Assembly (NCBI RefSeq): GCF_027912535.1
Contig: NZ_CP115465.1
Coordinates: 910,001-974,000, forward strand
Reading direction: 5' to 3'
DNA length: 64,000 nt
Origin: Brevundimonas sp. NIBR11
Lineage (GTDB): Bacteria; Pseudomonadota; Alphaproteobacteria; Caulobacterales; Caulobacteraceae
Shown here: piece after piece, positions 11,339-18,317 of the stretch
How the letters are laid out: every line of letters starts with the position of its first letter
Numbering within the stretch: position 1 is the stretch's first letter
Notes under the pieces: generated by a model
The model's input: only the letters and a program-made list of their open reading frames with translations
Databases searched by the model: none
What the model was told of the DNA's origin: nothing
Program-made: the position numbers and the translations under genes

Positions 11339-11917
11339 GTGACCGCCAAGCCTGAATTGGTGCTGGCCTCGGCCAGCCCGCGCCGCATCGAACTGCTGGC
11401 GCTGATCGGGATCACCCCCGATCGCATCGATCCCGCCGACATCGACGAGACCCCGCTGAAAGACGAGACGCCGCCGCGCCTCGCCGTTCGGCTGGCCCGC
11501 GCCAAGGCCCGGACGATCGCAGACCGGTCGCCGGGCGCGGTCGTCCTGGCCGCCGACACGGTGGTGGCCGTGGGGCGTCGATTGCTGGAGAAGCCGGCCG
11601 ATGCGGCGGAGGCCGAGACATTCCTGCGCCTGCTGTCCGGAAGGAATCACCGCGTCTTCACCGGGGTGGCCGTGGCCTCGGGCGAAAGCGTGCGGCATCG
11701 CGCCGTGGAAACGCGGGTCGCCTTCAAGCGCCTGTCGGACGCCGAGATCGCCGACTACGTCACAGGGGGCGACTGGAAGGGCAAGGCCGGCGGGTATGGG
11801 ATCCAGGGTCCGGCGGCGGCCTTCGTCTTGAAAATCGTGGGCAGCCACCCGGCCGTGATGGGCCTCCCCTTGCCAGAGACAGTCAACCTGCTGGCGGGCG
11901 CCGGCTGGCGAAAATGA
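11339..11917 (+). CDS. maf: Maf/YhdE-type nucleoside triphosphate pyrophosphatase
   Basis: 192 residues. I chose the GTG at 11339 over the TTG at 11336 because an AAGG site sits four bases before it. The Maf signature LVLASASPRR and the core VVLAADTVVAVG are present. Family members hydrolyse non-canonical NTPs, including modified pyrimidine nucleotides or dTTP/UTP. The stop overlaps the next start (ATGA), so it is coupled to the RNase gene. Confidence 0.92.
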   Translation: MTAKPELVLASASPRRIELLALIGITPDRIDPADIDETPLKDETPPRLAVRLARAKARTIADRSPGAVVLAADTVVAVGRRLLEKPADAAEAETFLRLLSGRNHRVFTGVAVASGESVRHRAVETRVAFKRLSDAEIADYVTGGDWKGKAGGYGIQGPAAAFVLKIVGSHPAVMGLPLPETVNLLAGAGWRK

Positions 11918-12945
11918 GCGAAGTCGAGGTCTTCCTGGACGACACGCCCGGCGAGGTCCGGGGCGTCGTGTCGCGGGACGGCCGGTTCGAACGCCTGATC
12001 ATCCAGCGCGAGGACGATCCGCCCGAACATCGGCTGGGCGCGCGGCTGACAGGCCGGGTGATGGAGCCGGATGTGGCCTTCAGGGCGGCCTTCGTCGACC
12101 TCGGCGGGGCCGGCAAGCCCGGCTTCCTGCCTCTGGGCAAACGCGAGGCGATCCGGACCGGCGACATCATCGAGGTCGAGGTGACGGCCGAGCCGCGTGA
12201 AGCCAAGGGGCCGGTCCTGAAGCGGCTGGGGGCAGGGCAGGGCAGGCCCCGCCTGCTCGCGCCGGGACCGGATGTCGCCGCGCGGCTGCGGGCTCTCGCG
12301 CCGGGGGTGGAGCCGATCACGGGCGTCCCCGCCATCCAGTCGAGCCGGGATGCGGAAGAGGAGGCGCTGGCCGCCAGCGATTTCTTCGCGGAGTGGGCGC
12401 TGGACGTGGCGGTGCAGCGGACCCGGGCCCTGATCGCCGTCGACATAGACTATATGCATATTGCCGGCCGCGACGCGCGCAAGGGCCGGGCGACGGCGAA
12501 TCGGCAGGGGCTGGTTCAGGCCGCGCGTCTCATCCGACTGAAAGGGTGGGGCGGTCTGGTGGCCGTGGACCTGGTCGGGACGGCGCTGGATCCGAGCCAG
12601 ATCGCGGACATGGCCAAAACGGCATTCGCCGGCGACGACGCCAGTTTCGGGCCGCTGAGTCGGTTCGGTCTGCTGCAACTGGCCCTGCCGTGGAGGACCC
12701 GGCCGGTCGAAGAGACGCTGAACGAACCGGGCGGGAGGCGGTCGGCGACCACGCGGGCCATCGATGTCGCCCGCCATCTGAAGCACGCCCTGCTCAGCGA
12801 CACGACGATTCCGCGCCTCGTCGCCCGCTGCGCGCCGGACGAAAGCGCCGGAGCCGCGCCGCTGGTCGCGCGCCTGGGACCGCGTGCCGGGCTGAAGGCG
12901 GACCCGACGCTGCAGGCCGGGCGTTTCGTGATCGAGGAGGGTTGA
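11914..12945 (+). CDS. Short ribonuclease E/G family protein
   Basis: 343 residues, much shorter than E. coli RNase G (489). It keeps an S1-like N-terminus (RLTGRVM...AAFVDLG...GFLPL) and the DNase I-like catalytic part. The metal ligands matching RNase E Asp303 and Asp346 are at about D177 (IAVDID) and D219 (VAVDLVG). The residue corresponding to Asn305 is Asp (D179). No zinc-link cysteine pair is seen. It probably acts in RNA or rRNA processing, and the two Asp suggest activity. It overlaps maf by 4 bases, and yacG follows. Confidence 0.85.
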   Translation: MSEVEVFLDDTPGEVRGVVSRDGRFERLIIQREDDPPEHRLGARLTGRVMEPDVAFRAAFVDLGGAGKPGFLPLGKREAIRTGDIIEVEVTAEPREAKGPVLKRLGAGQGRPRLLAPGPDVAARLRALAPGVEPITGVPAIQSSRDAEEEALAASDFFAEWALDVAVQRTRALIAVDIDYMHIAGRDARKGRATANRQGLVQAARLIRLKGWGGLVAVDLVGTALDPSQIADMAKTAFAGDDASFGPLSRFGLLQLALPWRTRPVEETLNEPGGRRSATTRAIDVARHLKHALLSDTTIPRLVARCAPDESAGAAPLVARLGPRAGLKADPTLQAGRFVIEEG

Positions 12946-12950
12946 AGCCC

Positions 12951-13130
12951 ATGGCGACGCAAGAGGCGATGTGCCCCGTCTGCAAGCGCAATCCGAAGGT
13001 GGAGGCCTACAAGCCCTTTTGCTCCAAGCGCTGCGCCGATGTCGACCTGCAGCGGTGGCTGGTGGGGTCCTATGTCCTGCCGGAGACGGACGAGGCGGTC
13101 CCGGACAACGATCCTGAAAACGACGACTGA
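12951..13130 (+). CDS. yacG: DNA gyrase inhibitor / zinc-ribbon protein YacG
   Basis: 59 residues with the YacG zinc site: CPVC near residue 8, then CSKRC, a Cys4 arrangement (CxxC...CxxxC), plus the conserved DLQRWLVGSY. E. coli YacG binds GyrB and inhibits gyrase; the role here is inferred. It is the last gene of the murA-side cluster, five bases after the RNase gene. Confidence 0.95.
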   Translation: MATQEAMCPVCKRNPKVEAYKPFCSKRCADVDLQRWLVGSYVLPETDEAVPDNDPENDD

Positions 13131-13136
13131 ACCCGC

Positions 13137-13165
13137 TGGACACCCCGGATCGGCTCGCCTATAGA
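13137..13165 (+). promoter_or_regulatory. Promoter of tRNA-Phe
   Basis: TGGACA (13137-13142) and TATAGA (13160-13165) are separated by exactly 17 bases. The element lies 27 bases upstream of the mature tRNA start, overlapping the end of the yacG region. Confidence 0.6.
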
Positions 13166-13191
13166 CCCGCCTCTCGCGTTTCGGCGCGGGC

Positions 13192-13267
13192 GCCTGGATA
13201 GCTCAGCTGGTAGAGCAATGGATTGAAAATCCATGTGTCGGTGGTTCGAACCCGCCTCCAGGCACCA
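13192..13267 (+). tRNA. tRNA-Phe (anticodon GAA)
   Basis: 76 bases with encoded CCA. Acceptor GCCTGGA/TCCAGGC is perfect. Anticodon loop TTGAAAA gives GAA, and the anticodon stem ATGGA/TCCAT is perfect. It decodes UUC/UUU. Confidence 0.98.
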
Positions 13268-13794
13268 CTCTTTCTTTTCCCCATGAAAATCGATGTCCGA
13301 CCCGGGCCCTTCGCGGTCCTCGTGCGCGGGGCGCCGGCGTGATCGGCCGGGCGTCGGCGCGAGCCGTTTCGCGTCCGCGTCGCGTCATTCCCAAACGTAA
13401 GCCTGGGCTGCCGCGTCGGTGTCGACGAGCCCGTTAACCTAACGGCGAAATGCAGCAGTGGTAAGACATTGCGGGGATTCGACCTTGGCGCTCGCTCCGG
13501 GGGCGAAAAGCACCTCAGAAGCCTTGACGCTCTGTTATCGGTTCGCCAAAGGAGCTTGACCGCTTCCTTTGCGTGAGCGGCCGAAGCCTGTCTGACACCC
13601 GTGTCATTCGGGCCTCGACCAACCCGCCGATGGGCGCCCTCGGGCAACCGGATGCGACAGAAGGCGTTCCGCCGTTGGCCACCTCGGCCGATGGCGGGAC
13701 AACACCGATTTCATAAAGAGGGCGGGGCGCCCCTGACGCGCTCCGATCCTTTGGGTTCCACGAGTCAGACCAAAAAAGCAGGAACTGGCGACAC
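13268..13794. other. 527-base non-coding stretch upstream of exbB
   Basis: No frame here has convincing coding character. No factor-independent terminator follows tRNA-Phe; only a pyrimidine-rich run, CTCTTTCTTTTCCCC, is seen. The exbB promoter must lie here, but I could not place it. AGGAA lies ten bases before the exbB ATG. Confidence 0.5.
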
Positions 13795-14700
13795 ATGATC
13801 AAGACCAACACCCTTCTCGCCCTGGCCGGCGCCGCCGTCCTGATGGCGGGCTCGCCGGCTCTGGCGCAAGCCCCGGCAGCCCCTGACGCGACCGCGGCCA
13901 CCACCGCCGCTCCGACCGCCGCCACCCCGGCCGCTCCGGCCGCCGACACCGCCGCCCCGGCCGCTGAAACCGATCCGGAATCGGTCGGCGACGCCGTCGG
14001 CGGTTCGGGCCACGGCGACATCACGCCGATCTCCATGTTCATGGAAGCCGGCATCGTCGTTAAGATCGTCATGATCGGCCTGCTGCTGGCCTCGATCTTC
14101 TCCTGGACCCTGCTGCTCATCAAACTGCTCGAGTTCGGCGGTCTGAACCGCAAGACCGACCAGTTCCTGGAAGCCTTCCGCGGCGCCCGCACCATCGCCG
14201 ACATGCGCCGCGTCGCTTCGTCGGACGAGTTCGACGGCAACCCGCTGGCCGACATGGCCGCCGCGGCCACCGAAGAAATCGAACTGTCGCGCCAGGCCGG
14301 CCTGAACGTTCACGGCGACCACGCCGACTCGGCCCTGCTGCGCGCTCAGCAAGCCGTCTCGGCCGTGCAAGCCGGCCTCGCCGCCCGTCTGTCGGGTGGC
14401 CAGACCTTCCTCGCCTCGGTCGGTTCGACCGGTCCGTTCGTCGGTCTGTTCGGCACCGTCTACGGCATCATGAACTCCTTCATCGGTATCGCCCAGTCGA
14501 ACACGACCAACCTGGCCGTCGTCGCCCCGGGTATCGCTGAAGCCCTGCTCGCCACCGGTATCGGCCTGTTCGCCGCTATTCCGGCCGTTATCTTCTACAA
14601 CTACTTCAACACCCGCATCTCGGCGTACGGCACCCGTTCGGACGGCTTCTCGGCTGAGCTGATCAACGCCATCTCGCGTCAACTCGACAAGGGAGCGTAA
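13795..14700 (+). CDS. exbB: ExbB/TolQ-type proton channel subunit
   Basis: 301 residues, long for ExbB (E. coli 244) because it starts with a cleavable-looking signal peptide (1-25) and an Ala/Pro/Thr-rich periplasmic segment (26-75). The core is standard: TM1 about 86-110, TM2 about 203-230 with GSTGPFVGLFGTVYGI, TM3 about 245-268. With ExbD it uses the proton gradient to energise TonB at the inner membrane. The genes exbB, exbD and tonB follow without gaps, supporting one operon. Confidence 0.93.
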   Translation: MIKTNTLLALAGAAVLMAGSPALAQAPAAPDATAATTAAPTAATPAAPAADTAAPAAETDPESVGDAVGGSGHGDITPISMFMEAGIVVKIVMIGLLLASIFSWTLLLIKLLEFGGLNRKTDQFLEAFRGARTIADMRRVASSDEFDGNPLADMAAAATEEIELSRQAGLNVHGDHADSALLRAQQAVSAVQAGLAARLSGGQTFLASVGSTGPFVGLFGTVYGIMNSFIGIAQSNTTNLAVVAPGIAEALLATGIGLFAAIPAVIFYNYFNTRISAYGTRSDGFSAELINAISRQLDKGA

Positions 14701-14705
14701 GACGG

Positions 14706-15155
14706 ATGGCCGCCAAACTTTCAGGCGGCGGCGGCGGGAAGTACAACGTCGAGCAGAACAGCGAAATCAACGTCACGCCCTTCGTTGATATCATGCTGGT
14801 CCTCCTCATCATCTTCATGGTGGCGGCCCCGCTCGCCACCGTGTCGGTGGAGGTGAAGCTCCCCACCGCAGTCGCACCGCCCCAGGAGAATCCGCCGAAG
14901 CCGGTGTTCATCTCCATCCAGAACGACGGCGACGTGTTCATCGGTGACGGACGCAGCAGCCCCGAACAGCTTGGGGACGACCTGCGGCGCCTGATCCGGA
15001 CGCGGAACCCGGAAGAAGAGCGTATCTTCATCCGCGGCGACCAGCAGACCCGCTACGGCGACTTCATGCAGGTCATGAACGCCCTGCAGGACAACGGCTT
15101 CTACTCCGTGGCCCTGGTCGGCGAAGACAATTCGCCCCAGTCGACAGGAGGCTGA
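14706..15155 (+). CDS. exbD: ExbD/TolR-type subunit
   Basis: 149 residues. One N-terminal TM (about 24-44) carries the essential Asp at residue 28 in TPFVDIM, followed by a periplasmic domain. Asp28 corresponds to E. coli ExbD Asp25 on the proton path. It starts five bases after exbB and ends two bases before tonB. Confidence 0.95.
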   Translation: MAAKLSGGGGGKYNVEQNSEINVTPFVDIMLVLLIIFMVAAPLATVSVEVKLPTAVAPPQENPPKPVFISIQNDGDVFIGDGRSSPEQLGDDLRRLIRTRNPEEERIFIRGDQQTRYGDFMQVMNALQDNGFYSVALVGEDNSPQSTGG

Positions 15156-15157
15156 GC

Positions 15158-15880
15158 ATGACTGACGCTCCCGTTGAGTATCACCGCAGTCGCTATGACG
15201 CCCCTCGCAAGAAGGGCTTCATGGGGGTCGCGCCGCACATCTGGCTGATCGCCCTGGGCGTCGTGACCGTGCTGTTCGCGATCATGATCTTCTACCTCCA
15301 GAAGACCCGGTTCGAATTGCGCATGCAGGAGTATTCGGACGACGCCGTGGACGTCGAGATCGTCGAACCGATCCCGCCGCCTCCGCCGCCGCCTCCGCCG
15401 CCTCCGCCTCCGCCGGACACCCCGCCGCCGCCGAAGCTGCAGGTCCGTCCGCCGGTCATCAACACCCAGGCGCCTCCGCCGCCGATCACCCTGCCGATCG
15501 AGCCGACGAAGAAGGAAGACCGGGTCGAATACACGGGTCCGCCCGTCATCGTCCCCGGACCTCCGCCGCCGCCGGCCCCGCCGGCTCCGGTTCGCCCGCC
15601 TGTGATCACGAACCCGAGCTGGGCCTCTCAGCCCCGCCCGACCTACCCGGATCGCGCTCTCGAGCGTGGCCTCTCGGGCAGCGCCGATCTGAGCTGCACC
15701 GTCAATCCGAACGGCAGCGTCTCCGGATGCTCGGTCGTCTCGGAAACGCCGTCGGGCGCCGGCTTCGGTCGCGCCGCCCTGGCTGCAGCCCGCAGCGCCC
15801 GCCTGTCGCCCCGTTCGGTCGATGGCGTGGCCACCGGGGGCACGGTTCGCTTCACCGTCAGGTTCAACCTGCCGGACTGA
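15158..15880 (+). CDS. tonB: TonB energy transducer
   Basis: 240 residues. A cytoplasmic start is followed by one TM (about 27-47) and a Pro-rich periplasmic spacer that includes 14 consecutive prolines (residues 73-86), so EF-P would be needed for smooth translation. The C-terminal TonB domain (about 155-240) shows YPDRALERGLSG and ends VRFTVRFNLPD. Two cysteines (SCTVN, GCSVV) may form a disulfide. It delivers energy to outer-membrane TonB-dependent receptors. The ribosome-binding site AGGAGG overlaps the end of exbD. Confidence 0.93.
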   Translation: MTDAPVEYHRSRYDAPRKKGFMGVAPHIWLIALGVVTVLFAIMIFYLQKTRFELRMQEYSDDAVDVEIVEPIPPPPPPPPPPPPPPDTPPPPKLQVRPPVINTQAPPPPITLPIEPTKKEDRVEYTGPPVIVPGPPPPPAPPAPVRPPVITNPSWASQPRPTYPDRALERGLSGSADLSCTVNPNGSVSGCSVVSETPSGAGFGRAALAAARSARLSPRSVDGVATGGTVRFTVRFNLPD

Positions 15881-15909
15881 GGATCGGCCCGAACGCGGAC
15901 CAAGGAATG

Positions 15910-15938
15910 CGCCCCGAGGGAAACCTCGGGGCGTTTTT
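15910..15938 (+). terminator. Terminator of the exbB-exbD-tonB operon
   Basis: Perfect ten-base arms CGCCCCGAGG (15910-15919) and CCTCGGGGCG (15924-15933), loop GAAA, then TTTTT. Confidence 0.92.
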
Positions 15939-16039
15939 CGTTCGAGCTTCGCCAAGCGGGACCAGACGGGCGGAAACCAGGCCGGCAGGGGAGAGCGATG
16001 TTTTTCTTCGCCAGATCGACCAGAGGGCTCCGACTGGCC

Positions 16040-16068
16040 TTGATCGTCGCACGCGGCGCCGCTAGAGA
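16040..16068 (+). promoter_or_regulatory. Promoter of tRNA-His
   Basis: TTGATC (16040-16045), a 17-base spacer, then TAGAGA (16063-16068) within GCTAGAGAAC. The -10 fits the Caulobacter housekeeping pattern. A small hairpin, CGCCCC...GGGGCG (16082-16096), lies in the leader just before the tRNA. Confidence 0.6.
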
Positions 16069-16100
16069 ACGCGGCTCGCGTCGCCCCCTTGGGGCGCTGT

Positions 16101-16177
16101 GCCACCTTAGCTCAGTTGGTTAGAGCGCCGGTTTGTGGAACCGGAGGTCCTCAGTTCAAGCCTGAGAGGTGGTACCA
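16101..16177 (+). tRNA. tRNA-His (anticodon GTG) lacking the encoded G-1
   Basis: 77 bases with encoded CCA. Loop TTGTGGA gives anticodon GTG, and the anticodon stem CCGGT/ACCGG is perfect. The acceptor GCCACCT pairs with AGGTGGT, leaving a G1-T72 wobble. The base before position 1 is T, not G, and the discriminator is A73, not C73. That is the known unusual histidine tRNA of one alphaproteobacterial group that includes Caulobacter. Confidence 0.95.
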
Positions 16178-16320
16178 TTCCTTCCCCCATGGACATCGAC
16201 ACCGGCCCTGCGCTTGCGGCGTGAGGGCCAGCGCGTCCGATATCAGGGCGGTCAGTCCGCGGGCGCCGTCCATGGCTGCGGCGGCAACGTCGGGCTCTAA
16301 CCTCAGACGGCGCGGGGGCG

Positions 16321-18087
16321 TCAGGCCGCGTCGATTCCGGCGGCGCCCTGGTCCAGCGGCGAGGCGGTGACGTCGGGCCGTTGGCGAAGGGTCTCGATGG
16401 GGCCGTCCAGTTCGGAGAGGGCCGTGACAGCCGCGGCATGCCCGGCCTCGACCACGGGCTCGTAGACCTTCCAGTCGCGGATATCGGAGCCCTCGGGTTC
16501 GGGCAGGATCAGCAGATCCGCCTCGGCCCGCGAGGCCTCCAGGTCGGCGTCCGTGGTGATGGTCGCCGAACGCATCAGGACCGAGACGATCGGCGGGCCC
16601 TTCTTCCAGGCTCCTGTGGCGATCCAGCGCCACCAGGACGGCGGATTGGCGAGGGTCGCCGGATCGACGCCCCGCGTCTGGGACATGTCCACGCCGACGA
16701 TGGGGCCGGAGTTCATCTGGCGCATGACCTCGGTCGGGAAATTCTTCAGCACCGCCCCGTCGACCAGGACCTGGCCGTCAATCACTACGGGCGGCATGAC
16801 TCCGGGGATGGAGATGGAGGCGCGCATGGCCCGGCGCAGAAGGCCCCGGCGATGCACCTCGATCCGACCGCTCGTCAGATTTGACGAACAGGCGAAGAAG
16901 GGCAGGGGCATGTCGGCGATGTCGATCTCGCCATAGGCGTCCTGCAGCAGTCCCGCGACCTTGCCGGCGCGGGTCATGGCGATGATCGGGAAGGCGAGAT
17001 CCGACAGGGGATCCGAGCGCACGAAGGCGGTGCGAATGCGGGCGTCGAGCTCCTCGTCGGTCCAGCCCAGCGCCGGGCCGGCGGCGATCACGGCCCCCAT
17101 GGAGGATCCGCCCAGAAAGTCGAACCTGACGCCCGCCTCGTGCAGGGCGCGCACGGCGCCGATGTGGGCATAGGCCCTGGCCCCGCCGCCCGACAAGACC
17201 AGACCGATAGCCGTGCCGGTGACGATGCGGGCCATGCGGGAGGCGTCGGCGGCGTCGCCCTCGATGGCGTGGAACCAGCGGCCGGGATTGACCTGGTTCA
17301 GCCAGACCGATGTGTTGGCCGGGCGGCGCATGCGCCGGTCGCGCAGCAGGATCAAATCGGTGAACTGCTGCAGGCCGTGGGCTGTGCGGATGGGGATGTT
17401 GGACGGCGGGACCGTCAGGGCATCGCCGACCAGGAACAGCCGGTCGACCTGACGGGCGCAGAGGTTGGCCCAGGAGGGTTCGTCCAGTTCGGCGACGTAG
17501 AGGACGAAATCATGGGTGTCCTCCATGCGGGAGAACCACTCCGAGACCGAAGACAGGGCCGAATGGTCGATGACCTGGCAAGTCTTGCCCTGGGCTTCCA
17601 CGGCGGCGGCGACGCGGTCGACGAAGGGGCGGATGGGACGGCCGCGCACGGAGATAAAGCCAAAGACGCTGGGTTCGGTCACGCCCGGGGCGCGTTCGCG
17701 GGCGCGGTGCAGCATCAGGCGCGACAGCTCGATCATGACGTCGGGCTGGGTGCGGACGGCCTCGAAGAAGACCTCGCGCGGAAGGGCGAGGATCTCGGAA
17801 TCGCGGAGCGCCACGACGCTGGCGGAATGGGGCGTGCCGGCGATCAGGGCCATCTCGCCGACGGGTTCTCCCGGCTTGATGACGCCGAGGAACTGGGGCG
17901 GCTGGTCCTCGTCCTGACGGAAGACGCCGAGCCGGCCCGAGCGAACCAGATAGAGGCTGTCCGGCTCGTCCCCGGCCGAGAACAGGAGCTCGCCGCCGGT
18001 CAGGGCGAACCAGCTGGCCTTGGTGTTCTGATCCTGGAAAACCCGCGCCAGAGCCGCTTCGAGATTGTCGTGGCGGGAGTGGCTCAT
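16321..18087 (-). CDS. Cyclic-nucleotide-binding-domain patatin-like phospholipase (NTE family)
   Basis: 588 residues. The N-terminal domain (about 20-130) has the cyclic-nucleotide-binding fold (ELLFSAGDEPDSLYLVRSG, then GEPVGEMALIAG). The patatin domain runs from about 295, with the oxyanion loop GGGARA (300-305), the nucleophile Ser329 in GSSMG and the partner Asp443 in DGA. Relatives include bacterial RssA-like and eukaryotic neuropathy target esterase proteins, which hydrolyse lysophospholipids at membranes. No transmembrane helix is obvious. The ligand of the first domain is unknown. Confidence 0.9.
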   Translation of the reverse strand: MSHSRHDNLEAALARVFQDQNTKASWFALTGGELLFSAGDEPDSLYLVRSGRLGVFRQDEDQPPQFLGVIKPGEPVGEMALIAGTPHSASVVALRDSEILALPREVFFEAVRTQPDVMIELSRLMLHRARERAPGVTEPSVFGFISVRGRPIRPFVDRVAAAVEAQGKTCQVIDHSALSSVSEWFSRMEDTHDFVLYVAELDEPSWANLCARQVDRLFLVGDALTVPPSNIPIRTAHGLQQFTDLILLRDRRMRRPANTSVWLNQVNPGRWFHAIEGDAADASRMARIVTGTAIGLVLSGGGARAYAHIGAVRALHEAGVRFDFLGGSSMGAVIAAGPALGWTDEELDARIRTAFVRSDPLSDLAFPIIAMTRAGKVAGLLQDAYGEIDIADMPLPFFACSSNLTSGRIEVHRRGLLRRAMRASISIPGVMPPVVIDGQVLVDGAVLKNFPTEVMRQMNSGPIVGVDMSQTRGVDPATLANPPSWWRWIATGAWKKGPPIVSVLMRSATITTDADLEASRAEADLLILPEPEGSDIRDWKVYEPVVEAGHAAAVTALSELDGPIETLRQRPDVTASPLDQGAAGIDAA

Positions 18088-18138
18088 GCTGGGGTGGATT
18101 TAGCGACGGGACAGGGCGGGGGGCAAGGGGTGGAGACC

Positions 18139-18312
18139 GTCCTCTCCCCTTGCGGGAGAAGGTGGCTGAGCGAAGCGAAGTCGGATGAGGGGCTCGGCGC
18201 TGGTGGCGTAGGCGGCCTTTCGTTGGACGCTTGAGTGACCCCTCACCCGATCGCGCCAGGACGACGGCTGCGCCGTCGTGCGCGATGTCCCTCTCCCGCA
18301 AGGGGAGAGGGA
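18139..18312. repeat. Intergenic inverted-repeat element, copy 1
   Basis: Perfect 18-base terminal inverted repeats, CCTCTCCCCTTGCGGGAG at 18141-18158 and its complement at 18293-18310. Between them are the words TCGGATGAGGGG and CCCTCACCCGA. The same layout recurs at 20323-20505 on the other side of the M61 gene. There is no coding capacity. It looks like a non-autonomous palindromic (REP/MITE-like) element. Confidence 0.85.
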
Positions 18313-18317
18313 GGCGA

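Noticed and set aside
13430..13460. A CtrA-type TTAA site near GTTAACC
   Set aside because: The second TTAA half at the required seven-base spacing is missing.
15385..15450. A tandem repeat region in tonB
   Set aside because: The repeated CCG/CCT codons are the proline run of TonB, not an independent repeat.
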